Assembly (NCBI GenBank): GCA_022225965.2
Contig: JAKJXP020000031.1
Coordinates: 124,001-188,000, forward strand
Origin: Diatrype stigma
Taxonomy: Eukaryota; Ascomycota; Sordariomycetes; Xylariales; Diatrypaceae
DNA: 64,000 bases
Reading direction: 5' to 3'
The translations under genes were made by a program, and so were the position numbers. A model generated the notes under the pieces. That model ran no database searches. It was not told where the DNA came from and saw nothing but the letters and a program-made list of their open reading frames with translations. Shown here in pieces: positions 26,308 to 37,736 of the stretch (positions are counted from its first letter, which is position 1; the number at the start of each line of letters is the position of its first letter).

Positions 26308-28610
26308 ACGAAGTCTAGGTAAACTAGTAAATGAGGTCTGGTAGGCGAAAAGATGTTCTTTTTTCCGCATCTATTACAGGAGTTCAGGAATGAATGGCTT
26401 TGCATTAGGCTTCGCCAAACGCCCTCAGAAATCGAGAGAATACGGCCAAACAACCCCCTGAGCTCTACGTTGTGGTGACATGAATAGCTTCCCACCCCTG
26501 CCCGCTTTCGTTTCCCGTCCCCGGTCCCCTGTCCCTCTTGAAACCCTCAATACACTCTGAGATGGTCCAAATTCTCCATGGTCTATTTCTATTTTACGTC
26601 GAGGAACATTAAACATTGTCCTAATACTCACCGTGGCCTTCTGCTGAAAAGCTCTGTGGAGGTTGTGGTCCATTTCAATTGGCCAACAAGAATATGACCG
26701 AGGCAGTTGCTACTTCGCCACCATGACTATACGGTTAGAAAAGGTCGCTGAGGTTGTCAATGGTAGAACAAAGTCCACTCCCCTGGAATACGAATTATGA
26801 CTTCGTTGACTGTCCAGGTTGTGGTAACACCCCCCCAGGAGCTTTGACTCGTACCAGAATGCAACTGCCAGAAATGCAATGGAATGCGATCCTTCCAAGA
26901 GCTGCTGCCCTTGCTTCTTTTCCAACGCGACAATCCAGCAATTTCGAGACAAGAGACCGAAGTACATAGTTACCGGTCTGGCTTCGATCTCTACACATGT
27001 ATATATCAGAACTCATGACTTCGTGATATCTAATCACCTGCAGTCGTGATGATCACCACCTTGCCCGTGTGCCTACCATATGAACAATATACCTTTTTGT
27101 CTGATCCCTACTGCGTTCCCCTCTCAGAACAACGGAGACGGAATGCTTCAGCGAGTCGTTTTGACTCACGATATCGTTGGCGTAATTCAACTAGATGCTA
27201 CACTGGCCAGAAGTAAGCCCGTTGGTTGTGTTTCGGTGAAGTTGGATCTTGGGCAATGCCGGCGAACGTCTGCAGTTACCACGATGTTTACATTCCAGAT
27301 ATTGCCTGGAGTCTTGTCTCGAGTGCGTACATACGTACTAGTAAGCGATAAGCACAACATGTAAGTGCTAACTATACGATATCAAAGGGAGCGCCCTGGA
27401 CATTCTTATATACATGAACCAGCGCAATCGTTTCCGTTGGCAGGGGAAACTATAAAGGCAGGAGGAAGGCCTTCTCGTTCTACAGATCTTCACATACTTA
27501 TGTGATATTCCCAACCCAACTCCACTACCGCCGCCGCCACTTACGGGCTAGCTAGCCACCTAACCCCCCCTTGACTTGACACCACCTAACTAATGCGACC
27601 GTCTGACCTGACCTGACCGGGGTTTCCGGCACACGGCATCACTCCTTAGCCTGATGGGGGGTGGTGCTTGGCTGCGTCTTGGGATCATGCAGCAGCCGCA
27701 TATCTGGGCGATCCAGAGGAAAGGAAAAGCCGTACCGTACCATAGCATACCGTACCGTAGATACCTACGACCCAGCCCAGCTGCTACATGCGCAGATGCG
27801 TACGCAACGCATTCACATACCAGGCCAGGTATGCAAGGGTAAGTAGGTAGGTAAGGCGATGCCCGCCGCAGATGTTGTATTGTCGATACGTTAGGCCCCC
27901 ATCTCCTTTTCATTGTTTCTCAGGCTTCCCTGGTCCTGCTTCTTTCCCTACTTACGTATACTTGTAACGATTGCCCGAGTCCAAGGCCGAGTCCGAACAT
28001 GCCCATACATATGCTATATGCGCACGTATACGTACCGTACAATACAATCACTCGCCTGAGCTGCCTGGGCTCTTAGCAAGTAACTACTGGCTCTCAAGTA
28101 TTGTAGGCGGCGACTGGCGAAGATCGGGAGAATCGGTGCAGGTTGCTTGCATACGTATATGCATGTGGGTATGTAGGTAGCATGTATTGATGGATATATG
28201 TAGGTGCTCTGCAAATTCTCATGAGATGGTTCGGCTCAATACGCATTTACGCTGCCTTACATATGTAGCCTACATAAGTATATGTAGACATGTTGCATCC
28301 ATGGATGTAAGCAACGCCTCAAAGGGTCAATGTTGGTCACAACGACCGAGTCGTTCGGGGGTTAGGCCAAGTTCAATATGCACAATATTGGGTTATATAC
28401 AGGACTCCCATACCATACACACACCTACATACCTACCTCATACCTACCTACCCATACGCATACACATGTGCACCTAGTAATATGCATGGACGACGCAATT
28501 TAGGTAAGATCCGAATCAATGGAGATGCACTTACATACATACTCGGCATAGTTCCAAGGTTGCGTGCGCATGGAGACTAGATAGGCAGGCTTAGGGTAAA
28601 GAGGCGAGTA
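26308..28610. other. Intergenic region before the Fot1-like element
   Basis: No gene recognised. Rich in short TAC/GTA and TACC repeats, strongest at about 27720-27850 and 28150-28470. Open frames are short and without domains. Confidence 0.5.
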
Positions 28611-28655
28611 AGTCAACCACCCCTCCAACGCATAACCCCCCTAACGCTCAATGCG
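28611..28655. repeat. Left terminal inverted repeat of the Fot1-like element
   Basis: Matches the reverse complement of 30502-30546. Mismatches near the outer end (CTCC against CTCT, CCCT against CCCC) are C/T transitions. The GC-rich repeat contrasts with the AT-rich interior. Confidence 0.85.
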
Positions 28656-29523
28656 CTTTCGAAGGCATCACAACCCCCCCCCCCCTTAAACTTTAACTTA
28701 TTATATTTCAGCGAATAATTAAATTAATTAATTCAAACCTTTTACGGTTTAATTATAACTTCCCCTTTTTTATTACTTTCTTTTTCGCTATTTTCTTTTT
28801 TTTCGATTTGAATCTTTTATAATCGCGTAATGCGGATGGTTTAAGGGGCAGGTGCCTTTATTTTTTTCTTTATTTTGGCGATATCGTAAAGCCTAATAAA
28901 AGCCGCATTAAGATCGGAAATAACCTTTTTCCTTTTTTTCGGCTTCGTTTTTTCCAAGGCGGCAAATAATTATTCGTTTTATTATTCGCTTATTATATAA
29001 TCGAAGGTTATAATATTAAGGAATTTACTTAACTTACGAAATAACAGGCAAGCAGTTACTTTATCGAAATTAAGATCGAATTTTGATAATTTTTATTGCA
29101 AATCCCCGATGTCTTTGGAAGATTTGGGCGTTTTAACAGCCATTTCAGCCATAAAATCCAGAAAATCCGGGGGAACAGCTATAAGTTTCGTTTTTTTCGC
29201 CGGTACCCGTACGTCGTACGGTTTTTTTTTAATGAATTTATTGTTTAAAGCCGTTTTTTTCGAGACGAGCTACAAATCATTCGCCCGAAAGCCCGTTTTG
29301 ATAAATTTTGGAATCGAAAACGTATCCTTTTAAGCCTTCGTAAACGCTTAAAGGAAGTTATCTTTATCGGTTACTTTCGAAGCCTTTTTAAAGCACCTTT
29401 TACGGAATTAAAAGCGAAAGCAACGCTTAAGATAAGAAGATATCTTAACGTTAAGCGGTTATTACGCGTAAAAGCTATATATCGGGAAATACAATACGTA
29501 AATTTTATTTAAAAGGCAAAGGA

Positions 29524-30067
29524 TTATGAATTTTTCGGAAATATAGCTATTATGCCCATTAAAAGTAATGAATTTCCATTAATTAAAATAAAAAAGCTTA
29601 ATATGCGAAATAAATATTTCTTTTAACCATTTAAGCCCGATTTCGGTATTCGTTTAGCCGTTAGGCGATATAATGAAATACCAGTTTTCGTAATTATTAA
29701 AATAATCGTTAAATCATTATTATTAAACGTTTTTGCCATTAAAAATAATTAATGGCGAAAACGTACGGCCGTCGGTACTAATATATACGATAATCGAGAT
29801 TTATTGGCGCTTATAGGTATTCTTAAGGAAAATCGTTTTCTTAAAGGCATCTTTAAGAACCAAAAAGTTTTTTTCCATCTTTTTTATTATTCCTATTTCG
29901 TTTATATTAACCTTATTTTGTTCGATTATCCGTTTTATTTCGAATAGGGTTAATCGATTAAATAAAGCTTTATAGGTTTTTGGAAAAACGCCATTTAAGC
30001 GTTTATAATCGAACGTAACGCTTTTAATGGTTCGAATTTCGAAATGGCGCTTTAAAAATCGGGTCAT
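29524..30067 (-). pseudogene. Degenerate pogo/Fot1 transposase remnant
   Basis: Readable on the minus strand in one frame with multiple stops. From 30067 an 88-codon open part includes FDYKRLNGVFPK and the segment NINEIGI (codon for the middle N at 29902-29900), where pogo-family transposases have the first catalytic Asp (N-DE-G pattern). After a stop it continues ISIIVYISTDGRTFSPLIIF, a cluster of TAA/TGA codons at about 29715-29730, then ENWYFIISPNG, a TAA where this family usually has Trp, then TEIGLKWLKEIFI and FNGHNSYISEKFI, the site of the second catalytic Asp (here Asn, 29560-29558). All these changes are G-to-A or C-to-T type. The N-terminal DNA-binding part and the C-terminus probably extend to either side but are too decayed to delimit. 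Confidence 0.8.
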
Positions 30068-30501
30068 TTATTTTTTTCCTAATACCTAGGAATTTTTAAA
30101 ATTAATTAAAAGGCGTTACGCGAAATGCCGAAATCGGGCATGCGGCGATATATAACCTAAGTTGCCTTAAATAATAAGCCACTTAATTAAAAAAGCTTCC
30201 ATTTAATTAAAAACCTTTTAATGCCGTTGGCATTTTTTTTTGCGAATCCGTATACCTTCGATTTTTCGTTTTAAATAAATGCGTTCGACGTAATTATTTT
30301 TAAATATAACGTTAAGGGACTTTTTTTTTAAAACTTCGTTAATTGCCTTAAAGACTCGGTTTTACATAACGCGAATTATATCGTTAAAATTATTAAAAAA
30401 TAAAGAATACGAAAATAGGTTTATTTTCCTAATACGCCTTCGAAAAATCGGTATATATTATTATTAAAAGCAGGGGGTGGTCCTGGGCGCGTCGCGTATA
30501 A

Positions 30502-30546
30502 AGCTTTGTGCGTTGGGGGGGTTATGCGTTAGAGGGGTGGTTGACT
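30502..30546. repeat. Right terminal inverted repeat of the Fot1-like element
   Basis: Partner of 28611-28655, followed by the duplicated TA at 30547-30548. Confidence 0.85.
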
Positions 30547-32873
30547 TAGGTTATAGAACGGAGATCTTGATCATATATAATGAATGATAGTTGGCCAGTG
30601 GGCTCGTCGGAGTCGAATTCTTTTTTTTTTTTTTTTTTTTGAGGCTTCAACGTTGTTGTCTGATTCTGTGCATTTTACCCCCCCTTCCCCCTCCCCCTCC
30701 TCCCACTCTCCATGCATCGCAGACGTTTCAAGCTCTGTGTGGTGTCTGATGTAAGTGTGTGTGTGTGCGTGCGTGTGGCATCCGACATACATATGTATGT
30801 ATGTACCAGTAAGCCTCTCCCATCGGTCAAAACGCGGGCCTGCTTGTCTTGCCTTACAGAAAGAGAGGGGGGCAAGAGGCGCAGAGGCAGAGAAGGTTGC
30901 AGAGAAGGAGGTAGATGAGATACAACTTCACATATACAAGTACCTACATACGGACAGACACCGTGGGGCTTTTCGAAGTGTAGGTATGTATTGTATGTAT
31001 TGTATTGTACATTCGGCGCATCCTTCACGGCGTCTGGGCGTGTGAGCGTGGGCGAAAGGGCTGCGAGTTCCACGGCGATCTTTAACCGCCAATCTGTTTC
31101 GTGGCGGAGCACTGATACCACGCAAGATACGAAAGTACTTAGGTACTAGTTAAGGCATGTTGTCGTCTCACGTAAACGAATGTTGATATTAAAGTCCCCC
31201 AGCCGGTTATCCGCCTGGTGGTTTGTAGTTTGTAGTTTTCCCTGGTTGCACAATGAAAAGTCTGTAAGTGCGTATGTATATACATAGCACGAACGTACGT
31301 ACGTGAAGGTATGCGGTATGTAGCAGAGTGCCTACTACATACGTACATACATAGTACTTACAGGTAGACTAGTATGTATTGTACATAGGAAGCCCTGGTA
31401 GGAGTCAGCAACAACCTGAACACTCCAATCCGGGGTCCACAATTGCATTCCAGTGAACGCCAGAGACTGGCGGAGACTGGAGGCAATACCTGACAGAACA
31501 ACGTTGACAGGAGAGTGGTAGAGGGGTCGTCCATGGCCTGCCACCATGGGGCTGACACCTTGGTGAAGATTGGTGAGAAGTCTAGTGCCAACTTATTGCT
31601 GTGTTACCTGGTTTCCTGCCTGTGTGATAGATTGATAGGCGGGATATCCACCTATAACGGGCACTCGCAAGCGCATGGGGCAAGAGACGGGGCCAGTCAG
31701 CCAGTCAGCAAGCCGAGCCCGGGTCTCGCAGGCAAGAACAGGCGCAAGAACACGCATGGCAGGCATGCCCGTAATAAGGACTCACAGCAGCTCACCAATC
31801 CTCAGGCCCTGCTGGCCCTGCTGGTCCTGCTAACCTCCAGTAGCGGCTTGTGCTAGTTAGCTGGTACTACCACTAGCAGTGCTGGCTACAGGGGACGCTT
31901 CCCCACGCTGATGTGATTAGAGCCTGCTAGAACTTTAGAGTTACAAGAACTTACCTAGTTTGCTAGGTAGTTTGCTAGTTTGCTACTATAGTATAAGGAT
32001 TAGCACCACCTGCCTAACCACCAACTACCCTACCAGGCCTACCCGTCGTACCCAGTCTTTGCTACATACATAGTAATAATACTACACTATTTTTCGACGG
32101 CCACATAGCAACGTTAATCGTTATCCCATTAACGAAGAAGGTTTTACTACTCTCCTAGCCGCCCTTCCAAGCACGAGGTACGGGATTAGTCGCTTTATTT
32201 ACCTTTACTTTGGAAGGCTAATGGGACCATTCGCGTGAAGCCAAGCAGCTATATGCGTGCCGAGGGACCGTCCGTGATCGAAACCGAAGAGGGCGTCGTC
32301 ATCTGATCCGTTAAGTCGCAATATCGAGATAGTGCCAATTCCCGTCATCCGTCGTCGTCGCCCGTCGTTCCGAGCATTCATCAGCCATCCATTCGAGGTG
32401 GAATCGGGACCGCCACTCTTCCGTCGTCGTATAACTTTCTGGGCGCTATACTAGCTCATCTCGATATCTCAACGCTAGCCTCGCTCGAGTCGCCCAATCG
32501 CCGTGAGAAGAAAGCTTTCAACAACAGCATCTATATAGTTACGGAACAAAGGGACCTGCCAATAAGCGAACGTCGACGTTGACGGTTCTGGCGCGTCTTT
32601 AGGCGGACGGCTGAGCCCGCCGCGACCTATAGTCAAGCCGGAGAATACCGCCTCCCCCTCTCACCAGAGAGCCTCATTCTCTTCTTCTGCGTCAGATTCG
32701 GCCAGAGGCGGCGGGAAACTTGCGCATCCAAATGTATAGCGGCCAGCCTCCATAAGCCGTGCTCTAACCAGCAGGCTATGTCAGAAAATAGCTATCCCTC
32801 TCTAAGTTGAGAAATAAAACAACACCACGCTCCTTTACTCGCAGGCTATCCGAATAGCCAAGATACCGCCTAG
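30547..32873. other. Intergenic region and probable OGT leader
   Basis: No gene recognised. A run of T occupies 30621-30640 and a GT-rich stretch 30750-30775. From about 32080 the composition becomes more even, with CGTCGT and CCGTC motifs, and probably contains the promoter and long 5' leader of the OGT gene. Many TACATAC-type short repeats at 30780-31380. Confidence 0.45.
30621..30640. repeat. Poly-T homopolymer, 20 bases
   Basis: Uninterrupted T run just outside the right end of the Fot1-like element; possibly an old poly-A tail of a retroelement on the minus strand, but nothing else supports that. Confidence 0.8.
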
Positions 32874-35800
32874 ATGTTGCCCATGGTCCAGAGGCACCAG
32901 ATGGTGCACCACCACTCGCCACATCTGGATTCCCGGCCCCCGTTCCAATCCGATATCAAGCATGATCAAATGTCTTTCCAGCATCATGCTCGTCCGCACC
33001 GCGCCTTTCCTATTCCGATCCGCGCCTCACAGCCCTCTCACCAACATCAGTCTCATGCGCGACCGAGCGCCTTCAGGGTCCCGTCTCACCTATCTGATCA
33101 TAGCGAACACCACCTCAGGCGCAAGACTCCGAATGGAACGATAGATGCTGGGTACGATGGCTCTCCGGCTCAACTCGCCTCGGGGCCACCTCCGTTGAAG
33201 CATATGATACTACCCGTCTCCAACAATAGTGCTGCCGCTGCCGGCGCACCCTTACAGAATGACTATCATAGCTTGAACCAGAACATCCCGTCCGGCGCCG
33301 ACAACTGGGCGTATCAGCCGGCCCAATCTTACAGCCATCAGGATCGCAATGCTCCTTTCCCCACGGACGCCAGCCTGTTCCCCCTTGGAACAGGCTGGCA
33401 ACCAACTTTGGACAGTGCACCGCGACATGCTGTTGCTCTTGATTGCGCCCCTAACCCCCAGCCTGCCGCTTATTATCCTTACAATAACGGGGCGAGAGTC
33501 CCGACTGCTCTTCAGCCTGCATATCACCAGTCTCCAGGCCCTGCCTTATTCAATAATGGCGGGTTGCTTCCCGTTCCCGCTTGGCCCGAGATGAATATGC
33601 CGTACTACCAGAACATGCCGCACCTGGGAGCCCAGGTCCAGGCCCAGGCCTACCATGGTCTGAACCGCCCGCCCATGCTTCATGCTCACCCGTCAGATTC
33701 GCTGATATCAGGGATTCCGCTGGGTGCTGATTCTCGTTTAGACTCCGGCACCGGCCAGTTCCAGGCGCCATCTCGCAAACTAGAGTCATTGACCCTTGAA
33801 TCCTCTAGATATAGTACACCAGGGACACATCTACAAGATAATGTCTCGCCGGCTAGGTTTCGTGCGAAGGCCTTTGCAAGTGCCCATCGAGTGTATCTTG
33901 AGTTGGTTCAGTACCTTCAGCAGAGCAAGAAGGCGCATAACAGCCGCTCTTCCGCATCTCGATCGTCCTCGAAAATGATGATTTTCCCCAAAATACCCAA
34001 ACCTTCACATGGCTCGGGATATCCATACGATCAGCACCATTCAGGGAGAGGCTCCGCATTCCCGGACATGCTGGACAGCAATTACGGGAACAATTCTCAA
34101 CATAACGTGACCCCAGACTTGCACAGGCATGCCATGATGATGAGCCAGTCACGAGCCAACGACATCTCAACTCCGGCCTTCTATCACTTGTTCAGTACCG
34201 AAAACTCCCGGTATTCGGCGATCGATAAGGCTCGGAGTCATGTTCCCACGACGCCGCTTACAAATGCCAAAGCTGCACTCGAAATGTTGACTCCCATGTG
34301 TGAGCACAGCGGGTGGAGATGGGTTGACGGCATTCTCCTTGGCGGTTGTCTGCATTATGGGCTTGAGCATTATGAACAAGCCTTAGAGTGGTTTTCCAGG
34401 ATTGTGTCTTTGGACCCGGACCACGTTGAAGCCATCTCCAATTTCGCTGCGACCCTCTACTGTCTGAACAGGCATAATGAGGCGGAAACCCACTGGCGGC
34501 AAGCAGTCCGGAAGAAACCAACTTACCTGGAAGCCGTCGAGCACTTGGTTGGGCTTCTGTGCTCAAGCCAGCGAAGTAAGCAGGCAGTCGAAATAATCGA
34601 ATATGTCCAGCGGTCTATCCGCCTCGGCGAACCCAACGTTGCTGCTGCTAGGGATTCTGGCGGCGATGGTATTTCCTCGCACCCTGCCGAGACAGGGACC
34701 GACCCTTACAAAACAAGGATGAACGCCGATGAACTCGCCGAAATCTCACAGCAGCCTGGCTTTGGCTCGAGCGGATATTGCGTCCCTGGCAGTGAGAATG
34801 GCCGAGTCATTGCATTGATTCACGCCAAGGGCAACATGTTGTATGCGTTGAAGGACATCGATCGTGCTTCCAAAGCATTTGAAGAAGCTGTGCTCATCAG
34901 CGCTGGGGGAGGTCTTAACAGCATACAGTCCCTGATACGGAGGGTCCAGTCCGTTCTTGCTCCTGCAGTCGTCCAGGGCAATTTCAGACGGGACATTTTC
35001 CAAAGTCAACCTTCTGGTCCGCTGTTGTTACCGCCCGAAAGGGCGAGGCATACGGCGCAGATGGTGTTTGCCGCCCATGGGGAACTCCCGGGCTTCTGCT
35101 ATGTGCCGGATGGCGTTCCCAAGAAATCGGCCATCTCCACAACGAGCAATTCTCTGTTGTCGTTAGCTAAGATCTTTCAAGATGCCATGTCCAACGGTGG
35201 CACTTTTCCGAGTCTTCTGAGACAACCTTCCGGTATTGGTGATATCTTGGCTCTCTATTACTTATCGCTCTCGCTTTCCGAGAGCCCCTCGACTGCGAAC
35301 AATGTCGGAATTCTTTTAGCTAGCGTCCAGCAATCTGGTAGCACACCACAAGCACAGCTCGTGGAGACGTCGAGCATGCCCCCTATACCGGGCATCGTTC
35401 CTGGTAGCGGTCTTCACCTAGCTCTCATGTACTACAACTATGGCCTACAGTTGGATGCCAAGCATGTTCATCTACATACAAACCTCGGCAGTCTGTTGAA
35501 GGATATTGGCCAGCTTGATCTTGCTATCCAGATGTACGAGCGAGCGGTAGAGTGTGACGGTACATTTGACATCGCCCTAACGAATCTCGCCAACGCTGTC
35601 AAAGATCGAGGCCGAATCAGCGATGCGATTATGTATTACAAAAGAGCTGTCAACTCTAATCCTCAGTTCGCTGAAGCCGTTTGCGGTCTCTCCACGGCTC
35701 TTAACTCTGTTTGCGACTGGAAGGGACGCGGGGGCGTTTTGCTACATGGCGGAAAATACGACCGTTACCACGTGAACGAACAGGGTATGCCGGAAGACGT

Positions 35801-37736
35801 ACTCGATACTCGAGAGGGCAGTGGTCTAGTGAAGAAGGTTGTCGACATTGTCTCGAAACAGCTCTTGGACGCTTCTCACTGGGGTATCGGTGTCCTACCG
35901 AGTAGCTTCCTTGAGCCCTTCAGCCAGAATCTCAGGGCGTTGCTTGAAGATGAGGCAGATCGGGCGTTAGATCTTGGCCAGGAACTTCGAAAATGGGCCG
36001 GACGCCCGTGGGAAGGATCTCGAGTTCTTCGTTTGATCGAACGTGCAACGAAAGTCGGTGTTCGCCGCTGGTATCAGGATAAGTATATACGCAGGCAAGA
36101 GTCCAGAGCGGGATACCCACGCCCGGTACTCCCTAGTTCACTGGCAGTGCCATCTGCGCCAACTGTGCTTCCTTTCCATACCTTCACGTGTCCACTGACG
36201 GCTAAAGACATCCGCATGATATCTCAGCGGAATGCCGCAAGAATATCTTGCTCCACTCTCCGCTCCTCGTGGCTTCCAAGCACCGTCTACCCACCCCCTC
36301 CGCCACCGAATCCCTTCCTAAATATCGGTTACGTATCTTCGGACTTCAATAACCACCCCTTGGCTCATCTGTAAGTTGATCCCATAGAAAATATTCCAAG
36401 GATAAAGACACCCACTAACCTTGACCTCTTAGGATGCAATCGGTGTTTGGGTTCCACGACCGCTCGCGAGCCAAAGCTTTCTGTTATGCCACAACTGCCA
36501 GTGATCGATCAATCCACCGTCAGCAGATTGAGCGAGAAGCGCCAGTGTTTCGCGATGTGAGCAGTTGGTCTGCGGAAAGACTCGTCGACCAGATCGTCAA
36601 GGACGAGATTCACATCTTGATAAATCTGAATGGTTACACTCGGGGTGCGAGGAACGAAGTCTTTGCAGCCAGGCCAGCGCCAATCCAAATGTCCTTTATG
36701 GGTTTCGCTGGAACTCTCGGTGCTGAATGGTGTGATTATATACTGGCCGACGAGATGGCAATTCCACCCGAGACGTTACGGCCAATACGGAATAACCTAG
36801 GCCTCGAAGGTGTGTTTCAGGATGAAGAGCTCAACGAAACTGAAGACTGGATGTACTCCGAAAATGTCATCTTCTGCCGGGATTCGTTCTTCTGCTGCGA
36901 CCATGCCCAGTCCTGCGAGCCGGAAGAAAGAGCCGTGACGTGGGAAGAAGAGCAGCGACGCAGGTGGAAAATGAGAAAGGAGATGTTCCCCAACTTGTCG
37001 GATGATACTATCATTCTAGGGAATTTCAACCAACTTTACAAGGTAAGAAACAATCCTACTACTCAGGTACCCAGGTTAAAAGGCTAACAATATGGTCTAG
37101 ATCGATCCTACCACATTCCGAACATGGCTGCGTATCCTCGCCAACGTTCCAAAAGCCATTCTATGGTTGCTTAAGTTTCCAGAACTAGGCGAGAATAACC
37201 TGAAGAGAACGGCAAGGGATTGGGCTGGTGATGAAGTGGCCAGTCGTATCATTTTCACCGATGTGGCACCTAAACAACAGCATATCTCTCGCGCTCGAAT
37301 CTGTGATCTATTCCTCGACACCCCCGAGTGCAATGCACACACTACAGCGGCGGACGTGTTATGGTCCAGCACTCCTTTGTTGACTTTACCAAGATACCCC
37401 TATAAAATGTGCTCACGCATGGCGGCTTCTATTTTGAAGGGTGCGTTGCCGAGAAACGTGGACGGGCACCGAGCGGCCCAGGATCTGATCGCCGCCGACG
37501 ATGCGGATTACGAGACAATGGCAACCCGCCTCGCCTCTGGCCTTACCTACCGGCGGTCGAACAGGGAGTATTGCGAAGGCCGCGGACGGCTTGCCGAGAT
37601 CCGGAAGACCTTGTTCGACGCGAAGTGGACCTGCGGGTTGTTCAATACGCGCCGGTGGGTGTCGGATCTGGAATGTGCATACGAGGAGGCATGGCGGCGT
37701 TGGGTGGCCGGCGAAAGCGGGGATATATACTTATAG
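32874..37736 (+). CDS. TPR-containing O-GlcNAc transferase (OGT/SEC-like, GT41)
   Basis: Exons 32874-36370, 36433-37042 and 37101-37736, introns of 62 and 58 nt, total 1,580 aa. An in-frame TAG directly precedes the ATG, so this is the first possible Met in the exon. Residues 1-460 are His/Pro/Gln/Ser-rich and probably disordered. TPR units occur at about 480-575 (YEQALEWFSRIVSLDPDH) and 845-945 (YERAVECDGTFDIALTNLAN). The GT41 catalytic region starts with GYVSSDFNNHPLAHL, spanning intron 1, and continues with LINLNGYTRGARNEVFAARP, FNQLYKIDP, LWLLKFP, and HISRARICDLFLDTP with CNAHTT. The His of NNHP, the Lys of QLYK and the His of AHTT correspond to residues important for UDP-sugar binding in animal OGT. 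Known role: O-GlcNAc (or O-fucose in plant SPY) addition to Ser/Thr of nuclear and cytosolic proteins. Which sugar is used here is unknown. Confidence 0.93.

Larger units (their letters stand above)
28611..30546. mobile_element. Fot1/pogo-type DNA transposon, RIP-degraded
   Basis: A 1,936-bp element with inverted terminal repeats of about 45 bp (left 28611-28655, right 30502-30546), both starting AGTCAACCACCCCTC and sharing AACGCATAACCCCCC. It is flanked by TA on both sides (28609-28610 and 30547-30548). Size, ends and target site match Fot1-like members of the pogo/Tc1-mariner superfamily. The interior, from about 28690 to 30460, is extremely AT-rich compared with everything around it, as expected after repeat-induced point mutation. 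A decayed transposase is readable on the minus strand (separate entry). It is not able to move by itself. Confidence 0.9.

Noticed and set aside
29109..29333. 74-codon plus-strand frame inside the Fot1-like element
   Set aside because: Antisense to the transposase remnant and made of AT-rich low-complexity codons.
30621..30640. Poly-T as poly-A tail of a retroelement
   Set aside because: No reverse-transcriptase remnant, target duplication or related sequence beside it.
32871..32873. TAG just before the OGT ATG as an intron acceptor
   Set aside because: Possible, but no upstream coding exon could be identified; treated as the leader, with the ATG at 32874 as start.
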